Positions 52,624-62,025 are shown, numbered from the stretch's first letter. The stretch: 64,000 nucleotides of DNA from Pseudooceanicola pacificus (GCF_009789075.1 NZ_WNXQ01000014.1:17761-81760); one strand, 5' to 3'. The notes: generated from the letters alone by a model not told the origin. Program-made: numbers and translations.

Positions 52624-54006
52624 TCAGAAAATCTCCAGATCCCGGTCGACCATGACGGTGACGCGTGCGCCCTGGTCGACGTAGATGACGGGACCGATGG
52701 AGAGATATTCACCGATCACACTGTCGGTGGCGTTGGCCAGGTCGTCGCCCACATCTTCAAGTACGTCCGCGGTGGTCTCATCCTCGACCTGGGCGGCGGC
52801 CACACTCGGGGCGGCGGAGATAATCGAAATCAGTGCGGCAGAGCCGAAACGCTCGTCGAAGCGCGTGTCCACGAAACCGGTGACGCCCGAGCGCCCGAGT
52901 TCGTCGCCGCCGAAGGAACTGATCTGAACGGTCTGGTTGTTGGGCAGGATGATCCGGTCCCAGGCGATGGTGACCCGGCGCTGCGCGATCTCGATGCCGG
53001 AACGAAAGCGTCCGATGAGGCGCGAGCCGCGCGGGATCAGGAGCCGTGAGCCGTCATAGCTGAAGACGTCTTCTGAGATGATGGCACGGGTCTGCCCAGG
53101 GAGCGAGCTGTCGAGTGCGGTCTCCATCACGGCCTGGATCATCGTGCCCTGGATGACGGTGTTCGAGGGATTTGCGATGACTTCGGCTTGTGTGATGGCG
53201 CTCGGCAACGCGCCGTTCAGCACGAAGTCTGTCACCTCGCCGAAGGTGCGCTCGGTAAGTTCTGTCTCGCCCGCATTGGCGCCGCCCGTTCCGCCGAAGG
53301 CGATGACGGGGGAGGAAATCCGCCGTTCCTGGAAGGCACGCTCCTCCTCGGCCCGGCGTTGCAGTTCGGCCAGCCGTCGCGCCTCTTCCTCGCGCCGCAG
53401 CCGCTCTTCTTCGCGGGCGCGCAACTCTTCGTCGGTGGGTCCGAGCGGGGCGGGCGTCGGCTTGTTGGCCTCCAACCGCGCGAGGTCCAGGTCCATACGC
53501 AGCTGTTGCAGCTCTCGATCTCGTGCGGCGAGTTCGGCCTGGAATTGTTCCTGAGCATTCTCGGAGGCGTCCTGTAGGTCGGCGATCCGTGCGGTCAGCG
53601 CATCGATCGCCTCGGCGGCCGCGCTGTCCGCCCCGGCGTCGGAGTCCGGCGCATCGCGCAGTTCTTCGATCTGGGCCTGGAGCGCGGCGATCTGCGCCAG
53701 AAGTTCGGCGTTGGGTTCTGGTTCGACGAGAACGATCTCGGGTTCCGGGGCGGGCGGTGGCACGAAGAGTTCGATCTCTCCGAACCCGTCACCCTCGGTT
53801 TGGAACTCGTCCGGGGTGGCCGTCGGCAGGGCGACCTCTTCCCCAGGGCCCGAGAATAGCAAGAGGACCAAGCCGCCCGCAAGGATGAGCCCTGCGAGGA
53901 GGAGGGCGAGGAGCGGCGAGCGGCGTTTCGGAGCGGGTCCGAGGCGCGGGTTGCCCTGTTCAAGCGCAGCGAGGCGCTGTTCGAGATCCGGGTTGTTGTC
54001 ACTCAT
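52624..54006 (-). CDS. virB10: T4SS channel protein VirB10/TrbI
   Basis: From ATG 54006 (MSDNNPDLEQRLAALEQGNP) the protein has 460 residues. One N-terminal membrane segment (LLALLLAGLILAGGLVLLLF) is followed by a Pro-rich, then a long coiled-coil region (LAQIAALQAQIEELRDAPDS; RAREEERLRREEEARRLAEL). The conserved outer-membrane domain then follows (LPGQTRAIISEDVFSYDGSR, LLIPRGSRLIGRFRSGIEIA, IISAAPSVAAAQ). It bridges both membranes. It overlaps virB9 by ATGA. Confidence 0.94.
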   Translation of the reverse strand: MSDNNPDLEQRLAALEQGNPRLGPAPKRRSPLLALLLAGLILAGGLVLLLFSGPGEEVALPTATPDEFQTEGDGFGEIELFVPPPAPEPEIVLVEPEPNAELLAQIAALQAQIEELRDAPDSDAGADSAAAEAIDALTARIADLQDASENAQEQFQAELAARDRELQQLRMDLDLARLEANKPTPAPLGPTDEELRAREEERLRREEEARRLAELQRRAEEERAFQERRISSPVIAFGGTGGANAGETELTERTFGEVTDFVLNGALPSAITQAEVIANPSNTVIQGTMIQAVMETALDSSLPGQTRAIISEDVFSYDGSRLLIPRGSRLIGRFRSGIEIAQRRVTIAWDRIILPNNQTVQISSFGGDELGRSGVTGFVDTRFDERFGSAALISIISAAPSVAAAQVEDETTADVLEDVGDDLANATDSVIGEYLSIGPVIYVDQGARVTVMVDRDLEIF

Positions 54007-54794
54007 GAGGCGGCCTCCGCGGGCGGCGTCGCCTCGATACAGACCACGTCCTCGCCCAGACGCAGCACCCATTGGCGCCCCACGCCCGAGACACGGATCA
54101 CACCGTCTTCGACCGGGCCTGTGTTCACCGTGCGCTCGCGCCCGTTCGTGTACCGGAAGATCGCCGGGACGGGTGCGTTCCGCGGGAAGGCGAAATAGGT
54201 GAAGGTGCCGTCGTCCCAGACCCGGGTCGGCGTGAACTCCGTCCGTGCGCTGGCCGCGTAATTGGTGTTCGGTGCGGCGCGCGCGATGGCGTTGGAAGGG
54301 CGGCGATTGTCCTCGGGGTAGCGAAACTGCACGACATAGAAGGTCGGGCTCGAGACCTCGTTCACATTAAAATAATAGCTCCGTCTGTTGGTGTAGACGG
54401 TCACGTTGGTATGGACGCCGCGGGCAACGGGTTTAATAGCAAAGGCCCGCCCGCCGGGCACACCGTCGATCTCGAAGCCTTCCGTGTCGCCGGCGATGAT
54501 TGAGCGGATGCTCTCGCCTGTCCCGAACTCGATGGTCGTGACATGGGTCAGGGAAACGTTCAGCCTGTAGACCTGGCCTTCCTGGTAGGATGCGACCCGG
54601 ACGCGGTGGTCGTTGGGTCCCCCGCGCGGGATCGCCTCGGCTGACGCGTAGGACGCAAACAGTGAGACCATCAAAAAGGTCGCGAGGAACGCCTTGGCGT
54701 GTCCGGCGTGTTTCGCATTGCAAAAAGCCTGGCGCCTCTCGCGCTTTTGGGACGCTGGCAAGGCGTTCCCTGATTTCTTGTTCCGGAAGCGCAC
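54003..54794 (-). CDS. virB9: T4SS outer-membrane core protein VirB9
   Basis: The 263-residue protein starts at ATG 54794, one base from virB8's stop. The first 33 residues are unusually basic and precede a signal-like segment (AFLATFLMVSLFASYASA). The mature part has VirB9 features: DHRVRVASYQEGQVYRLNVS, TIEFGTGESIRSIIAGDTEG, a VYTNRRSYYFNVN strand and the C-terminal VWDDGTFTYFAFPRNAPVPA, ending GVGRQWVLRLGEDVVCIEA. The N-terminal extension is odd; a later start would cut into the signal. Confidence 0.93.
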   Translation of the reverse strand: MRFRNKKSGNALPASQKRERRQAFCNAKHAGHAKAFLATFLMVSLFASYASAEAIPRGGPNDHRVRVASYQEGQVYRLNVSLTHVTTIEFGTGESIRSIIAGDTEGFEIDGVPGGRAFAIKPVARGVHTNVTVYTNRRSYYFNVNEVSSPTFYVVQFRYPEDNRRPSNAIARAAPNTNYAASARTEFTPTRVWDDGTFTYFAFPRNAPVPAIFRYTNGRERTVNTGPVEDGVIRVSGVGRQWVLRLGEDVVCIEATPPAEAAS

Positions 54795-55454
54795 TTACTG
54801 GTTCTCCAATCTGTCCGAGCGGATCGCGTATTCGACGACCGTGAAGCCAAACGGGTTGGTCCAGACCTGGTCGATGGAGCGGCTCTCTTCGGGGCGGAAC
54901 TCGAAGAGGAGCGTCGCGGTGAAGAGGCCCGCTTGGACCCCCTGGATCGAGGTCAGGCGCTTGCGAAGCCGCACCGTGGCCCGGTTGTTGCCGATCAGGT
55001 TGATGCTGAGAATCTCGACATCGAGCCGTGCATTTGGCCCGTAGACTGACGGCGGATACTCTGCATTGGCCGAGTTCCAGATCTGGCGCAGTGAGGCCCC
55101 TGCTGCACGGTCCGAACGGCGCAACACGCTGCGGATGCGCACGTCATTGTCGAGCTGGTTGTAGACCTCGCGGTCCGTCACGTAGCGGAAGACCTCCGCC
55201 TCGATAATGGCGCGGTTCTCGGTGACGGTGGTGGCCCCGACGGTGGCTTCGGGGAGGGCGAAGCCGGTGGCGGGATCGTAAGGCACAACAACTGGGGGCG
55301 GATCGACATCGAGGATGGCCACGGCGGCCGCGCTGAGGCAGCCCAGGATGCCAAAGCCGAGGCCGATGAGCCCCAGGCGCTGCCAGAGCCGTTCCCGTCT
55401 CAGTGCGCCGTAGACCAGTTCCTCCTCGATGATGGCGGTTTCTTCGTCCAACAA
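54795..55454 (-). CDS. virB8: T4SS assembly protein VirB8
   Basis: A TTG start at 55454, right after an in-frame stop, yields 219 residues. One N-terminal membrane segment (LGLIGLGFGILGCLSAAAVA) precedes the periplasmic NTF2-like domain. Typical parts are YVTDREVYNQLDNDVRIRSV, VLRRSDRAAGASLRQIWNSA and the strand FTATLLFEFRPEESRSIDQV, followed by WTNPFGFTVVEYAIRSD. It nucleates assembly of the transenvelope complex. It is 7 bases from virB5. Confidence 0.92.
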   Translation of the reverse strand: MLDEETAIIEEELVYGALRRERLWQRLGLIGLGFGILGCLSAAAVAILDVDPPPVVVPYDPATGFALPEATVGATTVTENRAIIEAEVFRYVTDREVYNQLDNDVRIRSVLRRSDRAAGASLRQIWNSANAEYPPSVYGPNARLDVEILSINLIGNNRATVRLRKRLTSIQGVQAGLFTATLLFEFRPEESRSIDQVWTNPFGFTVVEYAIRSDRLENQ

Positions 55455-55461
55455 TCAGTCC

Positions 55462-56292
55462 TCAATCCGCGCTCAGTTCCGGAAGCGTGAACTCCATGAA
55501 GCGTTGTTCTTCGGCGATGGTGGCGGCATCGATCACGCCGCCGGTGCCATCTCCTACGGTCTGGATCGCTTCGAGCTGCCACATGGCGACGAGCGCGATG
55601 GCGAGCTCTGCCGTCACCCGCGTGTTGAGATCGACGCTCTCCTTGAGCTCATCCATGTCGTCGATGAGCCCGACGAGCCGGTCGACACGTTCGAGCGACT
55701 GCCCGGCATCCTCATAGCTGTTCTGGGCCGCGGCCGAGACCAGCGCGCCGGTCGTGGCCTGTGTCGCCACGCGCACGGCCCCGGGATTGCCGCTGCGGGC
55801 CATTTCCGAGAGCGTGTCCTCGTCGAAGCCGAGATCGGCCAGCACCCGGTCCATCTGGGTTTCGATCCCGACGGCGCCGGATCCGGTGAGCCCGGAAAAA
55901 TCCCCCGTCTTGATGGCTTGAATCGTGGCGATGATGTCGCCGAACTCCTGGTCCAGGAGACCGTTTAGTTCGTCTTCCATCTGTGTCCGGATGATCTCGG
56001 GCAACTCTGCGAGACGCGTTAACGCCTCATACGTTCGTTGTAGCTCGGCGAGCTGCTCCGTGAGCGTGGCAAGCTGTTCGCGGAGCTGCACGAGTTGCTC
56101 GTTTTGCAGGATCTCGTCCTCGATCATCTGCCGGAGCTGCTGGATGTTTTGGGCGATGTTCTGGGTGTCCACGACCGGCACGCCCTGGGCCAGGGCGGGG
56201 GCACTGGTCACGAAAGGCGAGCAAAGCGCCAAGACGCTGGCCAGGGTCAACGCGCGAAATGGTGCTGAAATGAACATTCTGCGGGCCATCAA
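55462..56292 (-). CDS. virB5: T4SS minor pilin-like protein VirB5/TrbJ
   Basis: The 276-residue protein (MMARRMFISAPFRALTLASV) has a signal peptide ending APALAQG, then the VirB5/TrbJ pattern: VPVVDTQNIAQNIQQLRQMI and a long amphipathic coiled coil (ILQNEQLVQLREQLATLTEQ). It is periplasmic and surface-exposed at the pilus tip in known systems. It ends with FMEFTLPELSAD, a tail shared with the upstream LT protein. The two overlap by ATGA. Confidence 0.88.
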   Translation of the reverse strand: MMARRMFISAPFRALTLASVLALCSPFVTSAPALAQGVPVVDTQNIAQNIQQLRQMIEDEILQNEQLVQLREQLATLTEQLAELQRTYEALTRLAELPEIIRTQMEDELNGLLDQEFGDIIATIQAIKTGDFSGLTGSGAVGIETQMDRVLADLGFDEDTLSEMARSGNPGAVRVATQATTGALVSAAAQNSYEDAGQSLERVDRLVGLIDDMDELKESVDLNTRVTAELAIALVAMWQLEAIQTVGDGTGGVIDAATIAEEQRFMEFTLPELSAD

Positions 56293-57443
56293 TCCAGATC
56301 CTCCAATGTGAACTCCATGAATTCGTTCTCGACCATGCGGGCCGCGGCCTGGGCCAATTGGGCCGCACTGAGCGGTTGGGTCCGTGCGGCTTTCAGGCGA
56401 ATGCGCGCGGCCATCAGCCGGACCAGTTCGGCGCGGGCATAGGTGTTGAGCGCCATGCTCTCCTGGATGTCCTGGGTCGCGCCGATCATGGTGACGATGT
56501 CCTGGACGCGCAGGGCGGCCTGCCGGATGGCGGCGGGGGAATTGCTGCCGTAGAAGGCGGCGCCGAACCCGCTGAACGAGAGATTGGCGTTGGTGAGAAG
56601 CGCGGGGTCGATCGTGCCGAGCGCTTCGATGCCGCCGATCCGCGCGAGGTAGAGATTGTAGCGTTCGGGGATGACCCTGATGTAGTGCTGGGTCTCCTTG
56701 AAGGGCGGTACACCGCCATATTCGAACACACGGCCAGGCCCGGCGTTATAGGCCGCGAGCGCGTTGACGACGTTGCCGTCGAAGGTGGTGAGCTGGGCCG
56801 CGAGGTAGCGCGCGCCGCCCTCGACCTGCAGGTAGGGGCTGTCATAATATTCCGGGTTGATCCCGAGATCGCTTGCGGTGCCCGGCATGATTTGGGTGAG
56901 GCCGAAAGCGCCCACGGGCGAGCGTGCGCCGATGGAGAAGCGGCTCTCCTGCCAGATGAGCGCCTGCAGGAGGGCGCGCCATTGCACGACGGAAAGACCG
57001 GCCCGCCCGACCCCGGGCCGCCCGTGGGTCTCCTGGGCGACCCGGATGATCAGCTGCTCGATGTTTTCTGCCGCATCCCCGAACATACCCGCGCCGCCGG
57101 GGTTGGGATCGACATCGCCGGAGCCGTAGACCGCCGCTGCGGATCGGTCCGGATCGCCGCCGCCGCCCTCGAGGTCTGCGACCATACCCGGCAGCCCCTG
57201 GCCGCCGAAGCTCGTCTGCGCGTCGAGGATGGCGCGCAGCGTGGCGAGCTGTTCCCGTTCGATCTCGGTCAGCAACTCTTCGACGGTGAGTTTCTCACGC
57301 TGGACGGCGAGGTCAGCGTCCCGGTCGCCCGTCTCGACGATATCGCGGGCCGTCAGCCCGGAATCGTTGGTGGGAACGCCCTGGCCGAGCGCGGCTGCCG
57401 GCAGGAGAGCCGCAAGGAGGATATGTGCGACCCTAGGCCTCAA
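56289..57443 (-). CDS. Lytic transglycosylase fused to VirB5-like ends
   Basis: A TTG start gives 384 residues with a signal peptide (MRPRVAHILLAALLPAAALG). The N-terminal part is a coiled coil (LTVEELLTEIEREQLATLRA). The centre is an SLT domain with catalytic Glu in LIWQESRFSIGARSPVGAFG, then LTQIMPGTASDLGI, GGARYLAAQL and [17 protein letters not shown]. The C-terminal part (SMALNTYARAELVRLMAARI ... ENEFMEFTLEDLD) resembles the adjacent VirB5's tail. It may cut peptidoglycan where the tip complex assembles. A second LT gene is at the operon's start. Confidence 0.88.
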   Translation of the reverse strand: MRPRVAHILLAALLPAAALGQGVPTNDSGLTARDIVETGDRDADLAVQREKLTVEELLTEIEREQLATLRAILDAQTSFGGQGLPGMVADLEGGGGDPDRSAAAVYGSGDVDPNPGGAGMFGDAAENIEQLIIRVAQETHGRPGVGRAGLSVVQWRALLQALIWQESRFSIGARSPVGAFGLTQIMPGTASDLGINPEYYDSPYLQVEGGARYLAAQLTTFDGNVVNALAAYNAGPGRVFEYGGVPPFKETQHYIRVIPERYNLYLARIGGIEALGTIDPALLTNANLSFSGFGAAFYGSNSPAAIRQAALRVQDIVTMIGATQDIQESMALNTYARAELVRLMAARIRLKAARTQPLSAAQLAQAAARMVENEFMEFTLEDLD

Positions 57444-57600
57444 CGCTGTCGTCCGGGTTTCCGATGGGTGTGAAAATGCAATCCGGCTCGGCGCGGTCGA
57501 GCGAGGCGCGGAAAGCGAAACAGTTGGCCTTGGGTTCGCGATATTCGGCGCAGGAAGAGAGAACGCCGAGCGCGGCGAGGAGGATAAGGGGTCGGATCAT
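57433..57600 (-). CDS. virB7: VirB7-like small lipoprotein
   Basis: ATG 57600 encodes 55 residues: MIRPLILLAALGVLSSCAEY, then a mature part REPKANCFAFRASLDRAEPD and CIFTPIGNPDDSVEA. The lipobox LSSC predicts lipid attachment at Cys17. It overlaps virB4 (ATGA) and the LT gene (11 bp). Size, lipobox and position in the operon fit VirB7, which anchors the outer core with VirB9. Two more Cys residues may form disulfides. Confidence 0.75.
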   Translation of the reverse strand: MIRPLILLAALGVLSSCAEYREPKANCFAFRASLDRAEPDCIFTPIGNPDDSVEA

Positions 57601-59972
57601 GAGAGCCTCCAGAAATCAGGACGGTCGCGGTAGTCGGGGCCGACGAGGGCCTCGCCCTTTTCCATGCCGCCGAGGATGGTGAGGAGGGGGCCGAGGGCGG
57701 AGAGGTCGGCATCGACCACCACCGAGCCACCGTCGTCACGGATGAGCGCGAGGCGGCTGTCGCTGCCGGTGTTCAGGAGCACGTCGAGTTCCTTCTCGAA
57801 GAGGTTCAGCATCGCGTAATCCGAGGCGTGCGCCCGGATGTTGGGGAGCAGGATCTGGGTTGGCACCGCCTCGACGATGGTCTTGCCGGTCCGCGTGCGT
57901 TCGAGCTGGCTCGCATATTGCGTCATCATCACCGCGACCGTGTTCTGTTTCCGGGCGGTCACCAGCCAGTTCGAGAGCCGTTCGGCAAAGTATGGGTTGT
58001 CGAGCGCCTTCCATGCCTCGTCGATCACGATGATGGTGGGACGCCGGTCCTCGATCTCTCGCTCAATCCGGCGGAAAAGATAGGAGAGCACCGCCATGCG
58101 CTCCTTCTCGCTTTCGCTGTCGAGAATGCCGGTCAGGTCGAACCCCACGACGTCGCCATCAAGCGAGAAAGTGTCCTCCAGGCTTTGGCCGAAAATCCAG
58201 CCGTATCGCCCATCCTCGGTCCATTCGAGAAGCCGCTGGTGAAGATCGCCATTGTCGTCGGTCGAGACAAAGAGCGAGGCGAAGTCCTTCCAGTTCCGCA
58301 AGGCCGGGTTGGTGGCTGTGGAGTTCTGGCGGACCACCTCCTTGATGCGGTTCGTTTGCGCCGGGGTCAGGGGCTTGTCGGAGCGGTAGAGCAAGGAGGC
58401 GAGCCAATCCGAAAGCCAGGCCGTGCCGCGCTCATCGATCTCGGTCCAGAGCGGGTTGAGGCCGGTCGCCTGTCCCGCCTTGATCGAGGCGTAGCGCCCG
58501 CCATTGGCGCGGACGGCCATTTCCATCCCGAGCCGGTAGTCGAAAACGAAGATGCGCGCGCCGACCCGCCGGGCTTGCGTCATGAGGAAGGCCGAGAGGA
58601 CGGACTTGCCGGAACCGGGGCGGCCTAGAATGAGGGTGTGGCCGCTGGTGGGCTCCGTCTCGGGGCTGCCCTGCTCGTGGTAGGAGAACCGGTAGGCGCT
58701 CTGCTCCGGGGTCGGGAAGAGTGTAATCTCCTGGCCCCAGGGAAGCTGGTGTTTTTCCTTGCCGAGTTGCGTCCGGTGAAGTGCTGCGAAGTCCGCAAAG
58801 TTGCGGTTGGTGACGGCACTGGCGCGGACCCGTTTTGGCTGGTTGCCCGGATGCTGGCTGAAGTAGTGAGATTTCGCGGCCATCCGCTCGCCGATCATCT
58901 TCACGCCCTCGGCGGCCGCGGCGTTCACGATCTCGGCTCCGAGGGACTGCAACTCGTCAAGACTGTCACTGAAGACCGTCACGACCATGTGGTGCTCACC
59001 GAAGCTTTGGCGTTTGGCCTCAAGATCGTCGTGCGCGATGTCGAGCGCCTCGAGGAGCGAAAGAGCGGCATCCTGAGAGGCCTGCATTTGACGCTTCTGG
59101 CGTTTGATCCGGCCCGCCATCAGGTTTGAATTGATCGGCGTGAAGGAATGCGTGACGATCATGTCGACCGGCAGGTTCAGCATGTCGAACATCGTGCAGG
59201 TCGTTCCTTCGGCATATTCGCCGATGGTGAAGCTCTTGCCGAAGCGATGGCCGACAACGCCATTGGAAAGCTCGAAGTGATCTTCGAGAAACGTCACGCG
59301 AGTGTTGGCAATGTTGTAAGCCAGAAACCCGTAGCGGTTGGCGGGGTAAAGCGGCAACTCGCGGCCCGTGTTGAGCGCGCCGAGGAATCCAACCAACTCG
59401 CCAGAAGCTGCTGAAAGGATGCGGGGCTTGAGTTCCGCCAGGCCGGAGGTGAAGACCCCGACCGCCTCGTTGAGGCGCCTGATCCGTTTCGCGGTCTCCG
59501 CCTTAAAGCGTTCCGGTGCGGAACGGTTCACGAAACCAAGAAAACTACTGGGCGTCGGGCGGTGGATGATTGTGAGTGTGAGGGTCTTGTCCCGGAGACC
59601 TGCCGAGGCCAGCTTTGCGCGCCAGGCATCATCCACGGCGTGAGCGAAGCCGTCCCCCTTGACCGGGAGCAGGTCCGGCGTGATCGACTTCGAGACCTTG
59701 TGCACGTAGTAGCTGAACTCGGGGCCCAGCTGCGCGATGATCCGGGCAAAGAGCGCCGTCACCTTGTCGAGATAGGCGTCGTCCGTGGTGTAGCTGTTCA
59801 CCCCGCTCAGGCGGATGCATTGGAAGAGTTCGTTGACCCGGGTGCGGACTGTCTGATCATCGACGAGGCTGACATAGGGCAGCATGTGCGCGAGGCGTTT
59901 CTCGCGGGCATACCAGGCCGGCATGAGGGTGCGTTCATCGACGGTCTCGTCCAGGGCTTCACTATGGCGCAT
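57597..59972 (-). CDS. virB4: T4SS ATPase VirB4
   Basis: The 791-residue protein (MRHSEALDETVDERTLMPAW) has the CagE/VirB4 N-terminal domain (TLTLTIIHRPTPSSFLGFVN) and an ATPase domain with Walker A LILGRPGSGKSVLSAFLMTQ near residue 450. Walker B is RPTIIVIDEAWKALDNPYFA near 650, followed by the MTQYASQLERTRTGKTIVEA arm. It is the largest T4SS ATPase and acts in pilus biogenesis and export. It overlaps virB3 by 11 bp. Confidence 0.95.
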   Translation of the reverse strand: MRHSEALDETVDERTLMPAWYAREKRLAHMLPYVSLVDDQTVRTRVNELFQCIRLSGVNSYTTDDAYLDKVTALFARIIAQLGPEFSYYVHKVSKSITPDLLPVKGDGFAHAVDDAWRAKLASAGLRDKTLTLTIIHRPTPSSFLGFVNRSAPERFKAETAKRIRRLNEAVGVFTSGLAELKPRILSAASGELVGFLGALNTGRELPLYPANRYGFLAYNIANTRVTFLEDHFELSNGVVGHRFGKSFTIGEYAEGTTCTMFDMLNLPVDMIVTHSFTPINSNLMAGRIKRQKRQMQASQDAALSLLEALDIAHDDLEAKRQSFGEHHMVVTVFSDSLDELQSLGAEIVNAAAAEGVKMIGERMAAKSHYFSQHPGNQPKRVRASAVTNRNFADFAALHRTQLGKEKHQLPWGQEITLFPTPEQSAYRFSYHEQGSPETEPTSGHTLILGRPGSGKSVLSAFLMTQARRVGARIFVFDYRLGMEMAVRANGGRYASIKAGQATGLNPLWTEIDERGTAWLSDWLASLLYRSDKPLTPAQTNRIKEVVRQNSTATNPALRNWKDFASLFVSTDDNGDLHQRLLEWTEDGRYGWIFGQSLEDTFSLDGDVVGFDLTGILDSESEKERMAVLSYLFRRIEREIEDRRPTIIVIDEAWKALDNPYFAERLSNWLVTARKQNTVAVMMTQYASQLERTRTGKTIVEAVPTQILLPNIRAHASDYAMLNLFEKELDVLLNTGSDSRLALIRDDGGSVVVDADLSALGPLLTILGGMEKGEALVGPDYRDRPDFWRLS

Positions 59973-60240
59973 AGCTATCGCCCCCGTGGATGGACCGGTT
60001 CCGCGTCGGCGGCGTCTCCTGCACCGCCGTCATCATCACGTCGATGAAACGCGGATCCCAGTCAGCCGCTTTCCAGAGAACCGGATAGAGCACCGCCGTG
60101 ATGCCCAGGACAACCAGGTGCTGCACCCAGACGAAGAGCAGCACAGAGCCGAAGAGCCAGACCATGGCATACATGATCGGCAGGCCGAGGAGCTTGGGCG
60201 GGCGTACGAGGCCCAGAAAGAGCGGCGATCGTTCGGCCAC
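59962..60240 (-). CDS. virB3: T4SS membrane protein VirB3
   Basis: The 92-residue protein reads MAERSPLFLGLVRPPKLLGL, PIMYAMVWLFGSVLLFVWVQ and HLVVLGITAVLYPVLWKAAD, followed by WDPRFIDVMMT. The pattern is the VirB3 layout: LVRPP near the start, two membrane spans, and a D-x-RF motif. It sits between virB2 and virB4, as in most P-type T4SS loci. Confidence 0.92.
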   Translation of the reverse strand: MAERSPLFLGLVRPPKLLGLPIMYAMVWLFGSVLLFVWVQHLVVLGITAVLYPVLWKAADWDPRFIDVMMTAVQETPPTRNRSIHGGDSYAP

Positions 60241-60252
60241 GTTCGCCTCCTC

Positions 60253-60543
60253 TCACGACCCGAAGACGGCGGCAACGATGGTCGGCGCGGCCGCAACACC
60301 CGCGATGCCCACCAGCACCCAGAGGGCTTGGCGCAGATCGATGATGTTGAAGAACCAGCTGAGGAACACGCCGAGGACCGCGAGGGTGGCGATGACGACT
60401 CCAAGCGGTCCGGTCAGCGCGTCCACGATGCCCTGAAGCAAGCTCTGAATCGGTGAGAGGTCGATGCTCTGGGCCAGGGCCGGTTCTGCCGCAACGATGA
60501 GGAGAGCGGCAAGGGTGATCAGGGATTTCGTCAATGGCTTCAT
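60253..60543 (-). CDS. virB2: T4SS major pilin VirB2
   Basis: From ATG 60543 ([20 protein letters not shown]) the protein has 96 residues: a signal peptide ending PALAQS, then [20 protein letters not shown] and two membrane segments ([40 protein letters not shown]). This is the TrbC/VirB2 pilin layout. It overlaps the LT gene upstream by ATGA. Confidence 0.92.
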   Translation of the reverse strand: MKPLTKSLITLAALLIVAAEPALAQSIDLSPIQSLLQGIVDALTGPLGVVIATLAVLGVFLSWFFNIIDLRQALWVLVGIAGVAAAPTIVAAVFGS

Positions 60544-61220
60544 GGGGACGCTCCTTCCAGCCGGTTGAAGACGGCCAGCACCCGCTGGACGTGGTTTTGG
60601 GTTTCTCGAAACGGTGGAATGCCGGAATGCTCGCGCACGGCGTCGGGTCCGGCATTGTAGGCGGCGAGCGCGAGTCGCGCGTCGCCAAACTCGGCCAACA
60701 TCAGGGCGAGGTAACGCGCGGAGCCGTCGAGGTTCTGTTTCCAATCATGGGGGTCGACGGCAAGAGCGCGGGCTGTATCGGGCATCAACTGCCCGAGCCC
60801 GACCGCCCCGACATGGGAGACGGCGTGCGGATTGTACGCACTCTCGATCTCGATATTGGCGCGATAGAGGTGGAGCCAGTCCGTGACGGTGATATCGGCT
60901 GCACGGAGCCCAGGGTGGCTCGCATAGCGCAGTCCGGTCTCCTCGATCGCGGCGAGGATATCCGGGCGTGGTGTGAGCGCGCGAGGGATCATCGCCGCGA
61001 CGCGCACCCCTTCACGTCGCTCAGTGCGGCGCTCCTCGCCCAAGATGCGCAAACCGTCCGAAGCCGAGCCAACGCCAACCCCGTCATTGTAGTTGCGCGC
61101 GAACCGCTCCTGGGCGCGCGACGGCGAAAGAGAACCGTCCCCCGCCATCACCAGGACCATGTCTGCCGATGCCGGGAGGCCCAGGTAGGAAAGGAAAAGG
61201 GCGCTAAGCCCGGCTGGCAG
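60540..61220 (-). CDS. virB1: Lytic transglycosylase VirB1
   Basis: The SLT domain shows [20 protein letters not shown] (catalytic Glu), [20 protein letters not shown] and [21 protein letters not shown] signal-like segment ([19 protein letters not shown]) precedes residue MVLVMAG. No ATG, GTG or TTG lies in a sensible place before it. I use CTG 61220, which overlaps the upstream gene's end and could be reached by coupled translation; ATG 61160 would lose the signal. The enzyme opens peptidoglycan for T4SS assembly. Confidence 0.85.
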   Translation of the reverse strand: MPAGLSALFLSYLGLPASADMVLVMAGDGSLSPSRAQERFARNYNDGVGVGSASDGLRILGEERRTERREGVRVAAMIPRALTPRPDILAAIEETGLRYASHPGLRAADITVTDWLHLYRANIEIESAYNPHAVSHVGAVGLGQLMPDTARALAVDPHDWKQNLDGSARYLALMLAEFGDARLALAAYNAGPDAVREHSGIPPFRETQNHVQRVLAVFNRLEGASP

Positions 61221-61560
61221 CCATCTCTTCGCTGGAGAGTTTGTGAACCGTCCGCTTGCCCTCTTCCAGAGGCACGTCGGCGTGCGAGAAACCGATCCCT
61301 TGCAGGAAGGAGATGACCCCGGTGACGGTCTTGATCTCGCGGATCTTGATGTCGTTGCGCGAGGTTCGGGTCCGGGCCGTGACCAGAAGTTTCTCGATCC
61401 CATCGTCGCTGACAGCGCGCATGATCCAGACCCCATGCCAGTTGGGGCCTTTCTTGAAGGCGTCTTCCTTGCAGACAACTTCGACGCGATAGCCGCTGGC
61501 GACCAGATCGCGGAATCTGGGTTCGGTGACCACATTCGGGGCTTCTTTTTCTAGGTCCAT
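61204..61560 (-). CDS. Unknown first gene of the T4SS operon
   Basis: ATG 61560 ([20 protein letters not shown]) gives 118 residues; a longer start at 61668 would cross the promoter motif at 61622. The protein is soluble and basic: [60 protein letters not shown]. No known domain is recognised. Being promoter-proximal in a transfer operon it may be a regulator. It overlaps virB1. Confidence 0.65.
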   Translation of the reverse strand: MDLEKEAPNVVTEPRFRDLVASGYRVEVVCKEDAFKKGPNWHGVWIMRAVSDDGIEKLLVTARTRTSRNDIKIREIKTVTGVISFLQGIGFSHADVPLEEGKRTVHKLSSEEMAASRA

Positions 61561-61621
61561 CACCCGGATCACGTTCTCCAATAGGGCGAATGACCAGGCT
61601 TCAGGTGTTGAAGTCCAGGCA

Positions 61622-61639
61622 TACGATGATATAGTATTG
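61622..61639. promoter_or_regulatory. Shared transfer motif between the T4SS operon and 61705
   Basis: TACGATGATATAGTATTG, 62 bp before the minus-strand operon and 65 bp before the plus-strand secreted protein. It matches 43729 and 63367 (consensus TACRATRATATWSTATYG), so it may serve both divergent promoters. Confidence 0.65.
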
Positions 61640-61704
61640 GCGCACAAGATAAACTTTTGATGCGACAAGCGGATTGTTGCTCAATTGACGAATAGACGGT
61701 TCCC

Positions 61705-62025
61705 ATGCATTTGATCAAGAAAATAAGGGGCTTGGACGCCTTCAGGTTGTGCGTGTCGATCATGGCACAAGCTATACTTCTGGTCGCGTGCCTGGCAGGC
61801 GAAGTCTCCGCCGCGTCCTGTTTGCCGCCGCCCAGGCCGTTCGTGCCAAGCGATTCTCAAGCCGCGCGGGACTATGTCGATCTCATCCGCAGCGACTTTG
61901 AGATCTACATGCGGGACATCCAGAGCTACTTTCGGTGCCTTGAGGTTGAGCGCGCGCGGGCGTTCGAAGAGGCGCGCGAGGTGAGCCAGGACTACGGACG
62001 CTTCCTGGAATTGATGGACGAGTGA
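61705..62025 (+). CDS. Small secreted protein beside the T4SS
   Basis: The 106-residue protein (MHLIKKIRGLDAFRLCVSIM) has a long signal peptide ending AGEVSAA. The mature part reads SCLPPPRPFVPSDSQAARDY, VDLIRSDFEIYMRDIQSYFR, then CLEVERARAFEEAREVSQDY. It is helical with two Cys residues. Similar proteins accompany T4SS loci in Rhodobacteraceae as I recall; function is unknown. It is transcribed away from the T4SS operon from a shared intergenic region. Confidence 0.75.
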   Translation: MHLIKKIRGLDAFRLCVSIMAQAILLVACLAGEVSAASCLPPPRPFVPSDSQAARDYVDLIRSDFEIYMRDIQSYFRCLEVERARAFEEAREVSQDYGRFLELMDE

